Below are positions 1 to 12,779 of a stretch of 64,000 nucleotides of DNA, in pieces. The stretch is taken from NCBI GenBank assembly GCA_009760855.2, contig WPIO01000018.1:3102001-3166000 (forward strand), in the 5' to 3' direction. The notes under the pieces are model-generated. The model saw only the letters and a list, made by a program, of their open reading frames with translations. It was not told the origin of the DNA and did not search any database. The position numbers were made by a program, and so were the translations under genes. Within the stretch, counting starts at the first letter, position 1. Each line of letters starts with the position of its first letter. This DNA is from Cristatella mucedo. Lineage: Eukaryota; Bryozoa; Phylactolaemata; Cristatellidae.

Positions 1-852
1 ACACTCTCGCTTTCCCTTTGAGTGAGCTGAGTGTGGAGTCCTTGGATTTCTTTTATCTCTGCCTATAGAATTTATTGATGTGTACAAGTACTCGCAGGTC
101 AAGTACCTAGATATGGTTCACGGTCAGTCACCACAAACTTGCCGGTTCGAAAAAAAACGACTACTTTCTGCCTAGCTTGCACTGCTCGCATTGAGCCCTT
201 AGAATTTCGTTGGTGCTCTTCAATCATCCGTGCACTATTTCATTAAACTGTCATCTGCATTCCATGCGATAAGTTTGAAGGTTTTCCTTTGTTTCAATAA
301 TCTTCATAGTCCACAACAAAATCTTTGGGTTGCCGACGTTGGTAAATGTTTACATTGTGATTAATTCATCTAGTTTTTGGCAGTGTTACACTTTACTTCG
401 ATGAGAAGAATGGCAACGATAAAATTCTGTGAACACCAAGCTTCTTTTAAGACTAAGTTACAAAGACAACATAAGCTGGTTAACCTCATTGGCTCAAGAA
501 GTTGCATTCAAATAGAAAAAATAAATTCGTATCATCCTTGCTCCAGCTATCAAATTGGTAGTGTTGAGAAAATAAATTCTGCTGAAATATTCCTTCTTTT
601 CCACGACAAATTGTACATTCTGACTAGGATATTTGTTCTACTAAACCGGAGGCGATCTGTCTATCAAAACTTGGTTACGCTTTAGCTGGACAAAACTCGT
701 GTTTGAAATCGGTTTAGACGACAGCCAAGGGTCGACTTGTAAGTCATAAACACGATTTGCACTTTGACAATGTTTCTGCCGTTCTAACGGTGCTTTAACT
801 GTTGACAACGGTCATATTATTTAAAACCACCTGATCATGCTTCCTTTAATAC
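1..852. other. Intergenic, nothing recognised
   Basis: The open frame at 377-685 has no family signature and a composition like its surroundings. Confidence 0.35.
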
Positions 853-2125
853 AAATAATATTAATAATAATATTGCACTTGTAATGCGCCTTTAGGGAAC
901 TCAATCTCTTTCTATGGGCTTAAAATTTGGTGCAAAGAAAAGTGCGATTGAATGGTGAGTAATATTATGCTTGATAAACGACATGAATAACACGGTTAGG
1001 GGTGAGATGCACAGAGTCTGCATGCAAGTGCGGCTGGTGATAGCATGCACAGTGTTAGCACCCATAAGCACATAAAGGACGAAGCACAGGGACCCACTAA
1101 TTGTTGTCGTAAATCGGTACATTTCAAGTTTTTTCTAATATGGTCAGGCCAGGGGATGTTGCAACGCAAGTCGGGAGTCAGTTCCAGGCTTTTGAGCAGA
1201 CGAACTAAATGCACCGACTCTAAAGGATTTGAGGTTTGTACGAGGTATTCGTAAACTGTTGGATTCCAAAAAGCGGGTTGTACGATGCTTGGCCTGGTGG
1301 GGAGTAGATCTGAGAGATAGGCTGGAGCCAAAGAATAAAGTGACCTAACAGTGACGACAAAACTTTTAAATCGATCCGTTGCTTGATTGGTAGAAAGTGC
1401 AGCTTGGCGAGAAACGGTATGACGTGGCAACTGCTACGCTCACGACAGATAAGCCTAGCTGCAGAGTTTTGCACCGGCTTTAAGCTTCTGATTGCACATG
1501 CTCGTAGGCCAATAACCAGAGAGTTACAGAAATCAAGACAGGATGTCACCATGCATTGGTCAACGTAGATGTGGCATCCTTATATACACAAGCCCGAATT
1601 TTAGCAATTTTGTACAGCTTAAATCAGTCAAACTTGACTGTGGAGCAAATGCGGTTGTCTAACGAATGGTCACTTTGGAACACGACACCTAGATTTCTCG
1701 AAGGTTCAACAGGAGATATTCTGGCAGAGCCGATTTTGAGCATTAAACTTTGAAATTTCCGAGTAACACTTGGTTCGCCCATAACTAATAAGTTAGTTTT
1801 ATCATAAGTTAATTTGAGAAAATTGGCTGCCATCCATGTGCGAATGTCATCGATACATGCAGCAAGGAAGTTGAGAGAATTCGAGGTACTCGAAGGCTGG
1901 AAGGGATCAAACCATAGGTACAACTGAGTGTCATCCACAAAGAAGTGAAAACCTAGATCGTACTTGGCAATCACATCGACAAGAGGGAGACAATAAACCA
2001 TGAAAAGAGCCAGACCTAGCACGGAGGCCTGAGGTATTTCAGAGGTACCTTGGACGATCTTTGTCCGTTGAGTCAATACTATGAATTCTCCCACTGAGAT
2101 AGGACTTTGAAGCCACGATGAATTG
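853..2125 (-). mobile_element. LINE-1fam copy, 5'-truncated
   Basis: On the minus strand this starts inside the RT (GTSEIPQASVLGLALFMVY, then FFVDDTQLYL, an altered YADD box, then AACIDDIRTWMAANFLKL) and runs through the C-terminal domain in shifted frames to the 3' stem-loop and an (ATT)n tail at about 853-872. Stops and frameshifts make it dead. Confidence 0.85.
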
Positions 2126-2574
2126 CCTAGAAAAGAAATATGTTGCCTCTCTAACCGATTCAACATTTTTACTTATATTATTTTCACAATTATGCTGGAA
2201 GTGGAATATTTTTGTAATCATTTAACTTAGTTTGAACTCGGACACTTTTAATTCCTTCTCAGCTAGAAAGCGCCAGTTGGACCTTTATTTCTACATATAT
2301 AATATCGCATGTTGATACTTTTCTAAACTCCTCAGATAATGTTCAAACTCTCTATAGAAACAATAGTAATTTACACCACGCTTTCCACTAAACAGCACTG
2401 TTATCAAAAAATCTCTGAACTACCTTGAGTTGCTGAGAGCCGTCTTTGGACTTTAAAACTTGCAAAAAACTTTCGAGACCGCAAACCAAAGTTACTACAC
2501 ACTTTTTTTAGTAGTAGGTATAAGCGCATCTGTTTATTAAAGCATTTAGTAAGTACCTGCTACGCATCTTAAGT
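2126..2574. other. Intergenic, nothing recognised
   Basis: AT-rich. Would lie in intron 6 of the third SULT gene if that gene extends to the left. Confidence 0.35.
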
Positions 2575-2805
2575 ACAATTATGCCTGGCGACACCGTGCA
2601 TTCTGCCACTTACAGTATTTGCACGTTGACCCTGTCAATATCACCTCAAACCATGTAAAGCTTTTAGACATAGACCATGCTACCACTAATCATTTTATTA
2701 TACCTTCAATACAGGTTATGTAAATTGCCGGAAGGAGAAGTAGTTCTCTAAGGGCGCTCTTCAAACGTGTTAACATTATCATTTCTGTTATTATTAAGAT
2801 AACTA
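2575..2805 (+). mobile_element. Decayed LINE-1fam 3' end
   Basis: Degraded 3' UTR: GTGCATTCTGCCACTTACAG.. as in the intact tails, then AGTAGTTCTCTAAGGGCGCT followed by ATTATTA. Lies 5' of the orphan SULT exon, that is, in its presumed intron. Confidence 0.55.
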
Positions 2806-3121
2806 CACTTAACTTTGAATATCTTTCGCACCTGAATAGTATGACATTAAAAAGAACAATGGCTACTTGCTTTTATGCACTGAAGGTATGGAATGCGGCG
2901 ATATGACATTTCTTTCCCTTCCACAATGAATATCTTGGTACATGATGTCAAGGGCTAAACGCCAGAAACCTCAGGCATCATCACCAGAGGGTACTGTGTA
3001 GTTTCGATTCGGTGGAGTTTGTAAAAAAACAGGTTGTTTCGTGCTTCAATTTTTGCTCGAAGATAAACTTTTCTGTATTGGTCGTTTGAACGCGACTCTT
3101 TCAATTGTTCTTTTTTACCAG

Positions 3122-3237
3122 GAATAACGGGGGATTGGAAAGAGCATTTCACGGTCGCCCAATCCGAGGAATTCAATGCTCATATGATCAAGGAGGTCGG
3201 TGATTTGCAACTCGGCATACCCAACGGGCCATTTTAA
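3122..3237 (+). CDS. Terminal exon of a third sulfotransferase gene (partial)
   Basis: After the polypyrimidine-AG acceptor (TTTTTTACCAG) the frame reads ITGDWKEHFTVAQSEEF and ends IPNGPF-stop, clearly matching exon 7 of SULT genes A and B with the same phase. It is one codon shorter. An AATAAA lies at 3325-3330, 88 bases past the stop. Exons 1-6 are not seen upstream in the window. They either lie beyond the left edge (intron 6 is about 2 kb in the paralogues, and this one would have to exceed 3 kb) or are lost. The minus-strand open frame at this place is its shadow. Orientation is opposite to genes A and B. Confidence 0.72.
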
Positions 3238-3324
3238 TCAAACGACTGGTGTATAGTGGATCAAGAATCAGTTAACTTTATTTGTGTACAGAAAAACTAA
3301 TTTTAAGTGAATCCAAACCTTGCA

Positions 3325-3330
3325 AATAAA
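3325..3330 (+). promoter_or_regulatory. Candidate polyadenylation signal after orphan SULT exon
   Basis: AATAAA 88 bases downstream of the stop at 3237, a plausible 3' UTR distance. Confidence 0.35.
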
Positions 3331-3929
3331 CTTTATATCCCTGAAATTTGCTTCTTAAGACCATATACTTTTGAAATTGTGTGCCCAGGCAGCATCAGGT
3401 TTTGCTGTATAGCCTATAGCCAAACTGCATCCACTCTTGAATCTTTGAAAGGCAATATCCAGTGATGCAAAGGTTGACGAGCTATTGATGCAAGAGCTTT
3501 CTAGAGATATTTATGTTAAATATATTATGAAATAAGTCTCATGTTTTCGTGGACTCCTTATAGTATATGAAGCTGATTATAAGCGTATCAGACTTGGGAA
3601 GGCACAGATACCAGCAGCCAAGATTTACGATACATTTCTGACATTCAGCATTTGTTAGGCCTTCCACTAATTGCACATCTTCCTGCCTGTTTTGCAATTA
3701 GCGATTTTGCATTCGGGAACAAATTCATTTACGTGCTCATTTCTCGTGTAAGTTGCAGCAGCTCAAAAACTACGATTCAGATTTACTTGCATGCGAATTG
3801 CTGGTTGTCCTTTCATTTTATCAACTTCTATGGATCTGCAGTAATACAAGCTTCGTATAAGCCGATCGTATGACTCGTTCTTCCAGCTCGGTATTTTGCA
3901 AACTGAAGTTTTTCGATACCGTTCCTTCA
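3331..3929. other. Intergenic, nothing recognised
   Basis: The open frame at 3652-3873 is unsupported. Confidence 0.35.
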
Positions 3930-4910
3930 CCTCCTAGGTTCCCGTGACTTTGAAAGCCTCTCATCGCGCCTGGACATCACTAGAACTGCTCTGCAATGGT
4001 TTTGGTCCTATCTTAGTAGGAGACAATAGAGTATTAATGTGAACGGACAAAGATCATGTAATAAATCTCTAAAATATGGGGTATCTCAAGGCTCAATGAT
4101 TTGCAAAGTTCTTTTCGCGGTTTATACTCTCCCTATTGTCGATGTGATTGTCTGGCACATTCTGGGCTACCTCTTTTATGCAGATGGCACTCAGTTGTAC
4201 CTTTTCTTTGAACCCTACCAGCCCTCCAGCACTTTCAATTCTCTCTACTCTCTTGCTGCATGTATTGATGACATCCGTACATATATGGCAGCGACTTTTC
4301 TTAAATTGAATGATGATAAGACTAACTTATTAGTTACGGGCAAATCAAGGGTCATTCAAAAAATGGAAAGGCTAACACTCAGAATAGACTCTGCCAGCAT
4401 ATCTCTTGTTAAATCTGCACGATGTATTGGTGACATTTTCCAAAGTGACCTTCCGTTAGATGGGCACATCAGCTCCACAATCAAGTCTGTCTTCTTTAAG
4501 CTACCTGAAATTGCTAAATTTCGGGCTTGTTTAGACAGGGATACAGCATCTAAGTTCGTCCCAGCATTTGTGACATCCCGTCGCGACTTCTGTAACTCAC
4601 AGCTTGTGGTCTACCGGCATGTGCAATCAGGCGACTACAGCTGGTGCAAAACTCTGCAGCTAGGCTTGTCTGTCGTGAGCTTCGCAGTTGCCACGTCACA
4701 CCACTTCTCGCCAGCCTGAATGGGCTACCAGTCAATTGACGGATCAACTTAAAAATTTGTTTTGCTCACTTTTTGGTCCCTTCATGCTTTGGCTCCTGCC
4801 TACCTATCAGATCTGTGTTTCCTTTGCAGCAAATTAAAGCGCCTATAAATAGATTGAGTTCTCTGAGGGCGCTTTATCAAGTGTAATTTTATTATTACTA
4901 TTATTGCCAT
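3930..4910 (+). mobile_element. LINE-1fam copy, RT domain to tail, internal deletion
   Basis: The frame at 4039-4719 reads GVSQGSMICKVLFAVYT, FYADGTQLYLFF (catalytic YADD changed to YADG), AACIDDIRTYMAATFLKLND and the RT C-terminus. Near 4810 the sequence jumps from the C-terminal domain straight into the 3' stem-loop, then (ATT)n at about 4890-4910. Confidence 0.88.
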
Positions 4911-6774
4911 TAATTTTTACTATTGAATGACCTCATTTCTGTCTTGACAGCTTTTAAAAATAAACGATGCACTTGCTTTCGCCAAATTAGATTACTCCAT
5001 GAGTTTAGATTATATTGTATGCGCTTGTAAATACAGTCAGTGACTTTTTTATCACTACGCACGGGATATTGCTTCGTATCGAGCAAAGATTGAGTTCACG
5101 GGCGATTAGTTTACTTAGAGGGCAACCTCTTTTCAGCCTTCAGTCGAATTTGCGACCATCACACTCTGACCTCACATGCCTATCCACGTAATTGCAACAG
5201 CACATGTATTCGGCGTACTCACCTCTCCAGTTTTCTACCAAGAAATTAAATTTATAATAAAATATTTGCATAGAGAACTCAGTGTAAACAATTAACTGCT
5301 TTGCACTTTGTATTTGTGTTACAGGAAGCATGCTAATATGGTAAATGGTAAAATTTGAGCTGTAAGCTGAAAATTGCACAGAAACTTTGAATTACGCTGA
5401 CTCAGCGAATGGTGTGAATAAAAAAGTGCTCGTTTAGCCTCCTTTAGAATGCCGTCAAGTCTAGGAAGTTAGTTATGTCGATTAAGAGACAGAATGTACA
5501 CGCTTTTTAAAATTTCCCACTAATGCGATATTACAACACGAGTCAAGATTCTTTTTAAACGCGTCTAAGCAACCTTTGTAGGAAGATTCATTAAATCGCA
5601 CTATACCTAGATCAATTGACTAGTAGTTCTCGGAAGTGAGACGAGAGGGAGTTCTAGGCTTTTGGAGCATACGAACTAAAGGCACGGTCTCCAAGATTTT
5701 AAAGTTCCTACGAGCTATAGGTGAACGATTTAAGTAAGAGCAGCTTGCTGATATTTAACGCTACTGATCAGAGTTTTCACACAGAATTTCAGCTCCGAGT
5801 GTCTTCTATTTTGTGTTTGCAAGATCGTCTAAGATTATTTGAAAGTTTAATCAATCTTGTTAGTTGCTTCACTGGGATAACCCTTTAAGTGCATATTTAG
5901 AAATTTAGTTTGCTCAGGGCAATATAAGAACGACGTACTTTTAAAATTACTTACTGCCAATTGTTTTCAACTGTCCTAATCATAATCCTTGATAATATTC
6001 ATTTGCCTACATACTGCCTTGCTACTAATTGGATGCATTTTGCAGCCATCCGATAGCAAGCACTTGTGAAGCACACAATGATCACCAGATGTTAATTTAT
6101 GGCAATTTCACCTATTTGAACATAACCACTACTGCACTTGAATCTGTATTAACTTCATATGACAGCCTATGTAATTTAAAAAAATCCCAGAAGCTTATTT
6201 CATTTGCACCCTATTAGAACCAAATCTCTTCTTGTGCACGCTTGTATATTTTAGGAGGAGACCACATCAGCCAATGGGAGGCAAGGGAAAGCACAGATTA
6301 CCACAAGCAGCAATTAAATGACCATCCTCTGTGTTTAACTATAGTCTGAGCTACTAGTAGTTGGTTCTTAGCTTCACTAAAACAGTACTAATTCAATTCG
6401 TGTTTTTACGTGGACAGTATATGGCCTTCTGGAAAAAGAAACCAGATTTCTGGTCCGTATTGAGAAACTCGTTGTAGGAAAGGCTTCATGGCATTCTGAG
6501 TAAGAGCAGAGGGTTGTGGGACAGCCATGCAGACAGAAAGCTTATCGATAGAAATGCCTGCATAAAAAACTAATGACATGCACCCTTCGTAGTAAAATAC
6601 TACATATGCAGCATCATGAAAATGTAAGTGGAGTGACGATTGGACTCATAATAGGTAACTGATTCAATTGCATCAATCATCCCAAGTTTTTAAATTATCT
6701 TTTGGATACTGACTGTTGCTACAAATCTAACCGTATGCACCCCTGCAAGTAGGTGGCAGCATAAGAGGTGATGA
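4911..6774. other. Intergenic with one short LINE fragment (5635-5735)
   Basis: Open frames 5140-5379 (minus) and 6029-6217 (plus) carry no recognisable motif or splice context. Confidence 0.35.
5635..5735 (-). mobile_element. Short LINE-1fam C-terminal fragment
   Basis: The minus-strand match covers the APKAWNSLP region (plus-strand GAGTTCTAGGCTTTTGGAGC and ACGAACTAAAGGCACGGTCT). No tail is visible. Confidence 0.55.
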
Positions 6775-6893
6775 TCTATGTTATGATCGTTCGTGCTTCC
6801 TTTTTAGCAACTGTTAAGTGCCTAAAAAGAGATTGAGTTCTCTGAGGGCGCTATATCAAATTTCTTTAAATATTATTATTATTGTAACGTGAC
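6775..6893 (+). mobile_element. LINE-1fam tail only
   Basis: About 115 bp carrying the 3' stem-loop (AAAAAGAGATTGAGTTCTCT and GGGCGCT) and an ATTATTATTATT tail. Extremely 5'-truncated. Confidence 0.75.
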
Positions 6894-9693
6894 AGCTCTA
6901 TCGGAGCTTCAATAGGTAGATTCGCTGTACTATAAACCAGTCGAAATTTAGAAGGATGTTATTGGATCAGCTACAGCTATCAAAGGAAGAGAGGGAATCC
7001 ATAGAAAATAGAAATAAAGACTGGTGATGAATATCAGTGACTTGATATATACCGGCAAGTAATATTTATTGTGCTCGAGAGAAGAAAGACATTTTCAATG
7101 CACTGCCAGTTTGATCAAAAGGAACTACTCAAGTGGTCAGTGATAGCACGTGGTAAGCAGCATGTCAGTTGATCTACTATATGCAAGTAGGTCGGAGGAA
7201 TTCTTGCGCGTTTATGAGGACCACGGTAGCGGATACACGAATGCAGAATCGGAAACAGCAATGGGTCTAATGGCTCTTGAGTTTGTAGAGCTGACGAGGC
7301 GGCAGAACAATGCTAGAGTCATTTCTTCAAGCTCGCAGAGGGTCATGCTGGTAGGTAGTGTGTTCATTTCCAAGCGATCCGTAGAGGCAGAGTGGTCCTT
7401 GTGTAAAACCAGAGGGGATCCGAATGCAATATGTCCGTCTTCTATTTACTCTTTAGCAAACCGAGTTCTGTTCCTGGCCGAAATGAATTGGTCAAAAATA
7501 GTGCAATTATTTGGTGAATTGACAGAGTGTTTTCTGTGCTGCTAGTCTCTGCTTGTGCTAGCAACCAGCAATTGCCAACTTTAATCAATAGAAATTATAA
7601 TTGATGGCTTGATTCGTAATGTAACAAAACACATTTCTGAGCACTTCAAGTAAGCTCAGAATGTTGCATTTAAACTCTGGACATTATGAGTAGCAGGAAA
7701 TAAGATTAGATTTACTGCTTAAAGCTAATCTCAGAGCAGTACATTATCAGTGAACTAACATTTTTCAAAAACAATGTTACGTGAACGTCATAACTGTTTA
7801 ATGTATTGTGCCTACCTGTGACAGTTTTCTAAGTAATGATAGCTGAAATATTTAGATCGATCATAACATTATCAGAAAAGGCAAAGTATAAGAAATCAAG
7901 CTCTTTGTTACCATAGTTAAGACTTGAACAGGTAAATCAATGAGCATTCAGCTAATCAAGTATAAAGCTGACAAGTTCTCAACATATTAAAAACTCGCTC
8001 GAAACTGATTATCATCTTTCATGCAAGACATCATTAAAATCTACGGAGCTGGAATAGACGGCACTGAAGTTCAACCTTGTCAATTAATGTGAATGCTCAT
8101 CGAGATTGGTGGCATGGACGGCCTGACATCAAGCTATGAGGCTTTCGCCCTCCGTGGCAAAAGTGTAAACATATCTTTTCGCGTTTCGGCTCGGATAAAT
8201 TTAGATGAGAATTGCTCCAGATAATTCTGAGGATATTGTTTAGCATGTCTAAGATTAAAAGTATAATGTACCTACAGCACAGGAAGATCTCATTAATGAT
8301 TAACTAGGCAAATATTGTTTTAAAGTTAAATCATCTGTTCCGCGAACTGTCTAAATGACTATTGAGAAATTGCCGGTAAACGAGGCAAGCACTCGATGGC
8401 ATTCTGGGGTAAGTGTAGCTCTACTTTCAAACTGACAAGAAAAACTATCACTGCAAGAATTTAAAAACGCAAATCAATGGCTGTCAGAGTATAGACCCGG
8501 TGGATATAAAATTGAACCTGCTATTCTGGTAGATATAAAGAAAATATTTCTCAGTCGAATTCGAAGCACTTCTAAATCTCTATGTCTATTTTACTATGAA
8601 AAGTAAAACCTGTCTGCTATTATTTATTTCCTCAATGCTGCTATTAAAAAATTCCAAAATTCCTAACCGACTACAAATCTATACAATTGCGCAATAAATT
8701 TTGTGACAGACGGAAGATTGTGAGGCTTACAAACGATTTAAAGATAGTGGAGCATTCTTTAGCCTTGGCAGCCCATCGCTCTCTGGCTTACTCGTCATAA
8801 ACCTACTGCTGCGGCTCTTGTAGAAATCAGCCTTTACATTTACTTTCTTTATTGCATCTCTTATTAGTTGAATAAATTGGGTTTTTTTAAACAGTTTTCT
8901 GGTATATTGGAACTGATAAGATGGTTAAGAGCCGTAGCTCCTTTCCAACGGAATGCACTACTTTCAAACGTAGATATTTGTTCAAAAAATTTCTTTTACA
9001 GCAAAATTGGAGAAAGAAAATAGTAAGCATAGTGAACCTTCACTAACTAAATGTAGTGAAAGAAATTTTTTTTAAATTAAGTCACACTCTTTCAGTGCAT
9101 TTGAGTGATCTAGCTGTTACTTCAGGAAAAGCTAGTGAGCCAATTGGAAAACCTGTACAAATGTCATGTTAGCTAGGGATTTTTCGAACGTGTGGCTATA
9201 TCACTCTCTGTGTAGAGCGTCTTTAGACTCACGAACATGAATGTGATGCTTTCATTGTGAACTGGCTAGTCATTATAGACTATAAAGAGAGAGTCACATG
9301 ATTTGCTGTGTGATTTGAAGTGGCTGGGCAGTCGTCGTAGAATCAAGTTATCAGCATCAGATCATAAGAGCCTAATCAACTTGTGCCCAGTATCCCCGTT
9401 GACTTTTTATGCAGCTCATTTGGTCTACATCAACGTCAAAGACGTAGCCACACAATCATTTTAGCGTATGCTTAGAGGTTACCCATCTAGCATGGTGACT
9501 GCTCAGGCCCGTGTTGCTCGTTCTGTAATAGACAGCGTCTGTATGAGAGCAATCTTTATATGTGCCCGACAGCCCACACAAACTCAAAACAAGCCTTACC
9601 TAATGCATGACACTAACCTGTCCGCTGATTCTCTGCAGGGAGTTGCTAAGGGCTAGAATGATGATTAATTTCTCTTAGGGTCTATAGCGACGA
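6894..9693. other. LINE-poor intergenic stretch with one longer open frame
   Basis: The longest stretch here without LINE sequence. It holds the open frame at 7150-7545 (listed separately); the rest is AT-rich with nothing recognised. Confidence 0.35.
7150..7545 (+). CDS. Unidentified open frame, 131 codons
   Basis: Not recognised. Its base composition is higher in G+C than the AT-rich DNA on either side, and it has no LINE similarity or counterpart elsewhere in the window. It contains VDLLYASRSEEFLRVYEDHG and RQNNARVISSSSQRVMLVGS, with no signal peptide or membrane helix. It could be an exon of an unseen gene or chance. Start and ends are uncertain. Confidence 0.2.
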   Translation: MVSSMSVDLLYASRSEEFLRVYEDHGSGYTNAESETAMGLMALEFVELTRRQNNARVISSSSQRVMLVGSVFISKRSVEAEWSLCKTRGDPNAICPSSIYSLANRVLFLAEMNWSKIVQLFGELTECFLCC

Positions 9694-10272
9694 CCTATAA
9701 TAATATTAATAATAATAAGATTAATAATAATAATGCAGTTTATATAGCCCCTCAGAGAACTCAATCTCTCTCAAGATACTTTACATTTGCTGACAAAGAA
9801 GTATGATCTAACGGTTAGTGGTAGCGTGCTCAATGACAACAAACATAACATGGTTAGGGGTTTCATGCACACTATCATGCAAATATGGTTAGTGGCAGCA
9901 TGCATAATCACGTAAAGGACGAATAACATGAACCCACTACATGCTGTCATAAAAAGATGTGTTGTAGAGTTTCTTTTAAAATGTAGTCAATTCAGGGGCT
10001 GTGGTGACGCCAGTAGGGTTTCGGGCTTTGCGGACATACGAACTAAAGACATGGCCTCCAAAGGATTTGAGGTTTGTTCGAGTAAAAGTATAGATTCCGA
10101 AAAGGGACCGGTACTGCGTGGGAAACGATATAGTGAAACGCCTAGTAAGGGAGTATGGCTGATAGTTAGGCAAAATAAATGGAGCAAAGAACTGAAGAGA
10201 CCTGAGAGTGAGTGACAGAAACTTAAAGTCGATGGGTTGTTTGACTGGGAGCCAGTGCAGGCTGGGGAGATA
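9694..10272 (-). mobile_element. LINE-1fam copy abutting a second copy's tail
   Basis: (TAATAA)n at 9694-9735, stem-loop, 3' UTR and C-terminal domain (minus-strand SLSGLFSSLLHLF and LEQTSNPLEAMSLVR). Its 5'-truncated end at 10272 directly meets the (TAA)n of the next copy. Confidence 0.8.
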
Positions 10273-10740
10273 TGATAATAATAATAATAATAATAATATC
10301 TATAAATTTGTATAGAGCTCTCAGAGAACACAATCTCTTTCGCGTCGCTTCGCATGTGGTGTACAGCAAGCGGGATCGAATGGTTAATAGTAGAATGCTA
10401 AATGACAGCAGGGATGACATCAAGGATGACATGTTTGGAGGTGACATGCACAGGGTCAGCGTGCAAATACGGTTAGTGGCAGTATGTACAGTGACAGCTC
10501 ACATAGTCGCACGCAGCTAGAACCACATTGACCCACTAATTCCTGTGATAAATCTATGCATTTTGAGTTTCTTTTTTAATATGGTCAAGTCCGGGGATGG
10601 CGGGCCTCAAGTGGAAAGGGATTTCCAGGATTTGGGAGCATAGGAACGAAAGTCATTGTCTAAAAAGAACTCGAGCTAGGGGCTAGCAAGTTTAAATCGG
10701 GATTTGGAGCTAATCGTTCCAGTGATTAACCATTTTTATG
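10273..10740 (-). mobile_element. LINE-1fam copy with (TAA)n tail
   Basis: (ATA)n at 10273-10298, stem-loop region, 3' UTR and a decaying C-terminal domain up to about 10740. The open frames rich in Ile or Tyr here are microsatellite translations. Confidence 0.75.
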
Positions 10741-11057
10741 GGTTTAGAGTTACCTTACGACCTATGCTGATCATGGTGACACCTCTCTGCTGAATAACGG
10801 CATACAAGAGACTTCCAGGTCCATCTGATGCCTGCATTGACACGCCGAGGTGTCACTAGCCCAGTGTGACACTGAAAATGCTAGTACCTCAAAGAGAGAT
10901 ACCAAAGTAGACACGTTAATGGCAGTCATCCCCACCCCACGCACTGAAAGTGTGCTAATTGAAAACGAAGGCCTAAAGTACTTCATGATATGATTGAGGT
11001 TTCTTTCGCCTGACCACCAATACTACCCCATAGGCCAATCTCGTCACCAAAAAAGTC

Positions 11058-11790
11058 ATAATAATTATTATGCGTTCGATATAGCCCCTCGGAGATCTCT
11101 TTCAAGGCACTTTATGTTTGCTACAAAGAAAGCATGATCGATTGGCTAGTGGTAGCATACTCAACAAACAACGGGAATAACATGGTTAGGGGTGACATGC
11201 ACAGGGTCAGCATGCAAGCTTGGTTAGGGCAGCATGTACGTTATCAGCAGGCATAAGCACATAGGGGACGAATCACAAAAACCCACTAAATTTTGTCATA
11301 AATGGATGCATTTTAGTTTCTTTTTTAAATGAGGACAAGTCAGGAGATGTCGTGACGCGAGTCGGGAGTGAGTTCCAGACTTTGGGAGCATAAGAACTAG
11401 AGGCCCGCTCTCCATTGGGTTTGAGATTTGTACGAGGTATTGGTAAATAGTTAAATTCCGAAAAGCAGGTTGTACGATGCTTAGCCTGGTGGGGCAGTAG
11501 ATCTGATAGGTTGGCTGAAGCCAAAGTATGAAGAGACCTAAAGTGAGTGACAACACCTTGACGTCGTTGCGTTGCATGACTGGGAGCCACTGCAGGTCGG
11601 CGAGAAGTGGTTTGATGTGGCAGCAGCGACTCTCACGACAGACGAGCCTAGCTAGCGCCTGGGTGCACAGGCCGGTAGACCAGCAAGCAGTGAGTTACAA
11701 AAGTCAAGACGGGATGTCACAAATGCATGGACCAATTTAGATGTGGTATCCCTGTCTAAAAAAAAGCCCGAGATTTTGTAATGTTGGTTG
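11058..11790 (-). mobile_element. LINE-1fam copy, C-terminal domain and tail
   Basis: Minus-strand frames read FRSLHTLASANLSDLLPHQA and SYAPKVWNSLPTRVTTSPDL with frameshifts. The tail at about 11058 is short (AATAATTATTATG). Confidence 0.85.
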
Positions 11791-12608
11791 CTATTGCTTC
11801 TCTGCCGACGCTATGCTCCTACACCTATAATTTGCTCATCTATGCCATTTACAGAATCGACTTTCACTGACGTCCTTGCAGCCTGCATCAATAAAATGTG
11901 TACTTAGCTGACCACTTATTTCCTTGCAGCTTATGGTAGCGAAACCAAATACATAGCTATAATCAAGCCTTTGATTAGTTCTGAGTTGCTTAAATAGTTA
12001 ATTCTCATTATTAGTTCTTGCTCGATCACTCAAGTGATTGCAACATGTAACGTATTTTGTGTTCATGGTTAGTATGTGTTATTTCCTTACTGCTTAATCC
12101 TCAAAAACATATAATTGTGATCTTTAATTAATTTATTTATGCCGTGAAAGAATTGTCAATTTACAGGGAAATACAGTTTGCCTCATCGATAGAAATATTG
12201 CTCGTTTTTCGTGCCCGTGACATCCTCTATAACCGCTTGTCTTACGATAAAAGTAGTTCAATATCAGAGACTGGGACACGCTGGTACAATTTTGCATGTT
12301 CAAAAATCCGAATGCCACATCCACATAAATATAAGGGTTCGAGAGTGAGAAATGATGATAAATCGGCAGATTTTTTTGCTTCAAGTCTTGATACGTTGGA
12401 TATTTTCCGACGCTCACACCCTGAGTTATGGACATTAGCCGATTCAAGCAAGAGCCTTACTCTTAGTCAAGTAGCGAAAGAGAAAGTGCAACTGAATCAG
12501 AAAGATTTATTAAAATTAATTTATCAAAATTATTTATTAAAATTATTTAAATTTATTATTAAAAATTAATGTAATAAAATAACAATGTACATTAATAATA
12601 GGAATTTT
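11791..12608. other. AT-rich stretch before duplication copy 1
   Basis: The open frame at 12144-12569 ends in AT-rich low-complexity sequence (12505-12600, runs of TTTATTAAAATTA type). No gene recognised. Confidence 0.35.
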
Positions 12609-12779
12609 TGGACAATTAAAAGAGTCAATATAATTCTGACTCACTGTGATTTCAGAGCAGTAGAACTTGAGTTTTGCGTTACTAATTATCCAAGAGAGAT
12701 CGAAAGATAATAATTGCAGCCACTGAGCATCTGATTAAATAGCTGTGAACGCGCATTTCTTCGAATGCTAGTACACGGT

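Noticed and set aside
2955-3176. Minus-strand 73-codon frame
   Set aside because: Overlaps the SULT terminal exon on the opposite strand; no motif of its own.
10223-10520. Frames rich in Ile and Tyr runs
   Set aside because: Translation of the (ATA)n LINE tail microsatellite.
12144-12569. 141-codon plus-strand frame
   Set aside because: Runs into AT-rich low-complexity sequence, is overlapped by minus-strand frames of similar length, and shows no family motif.
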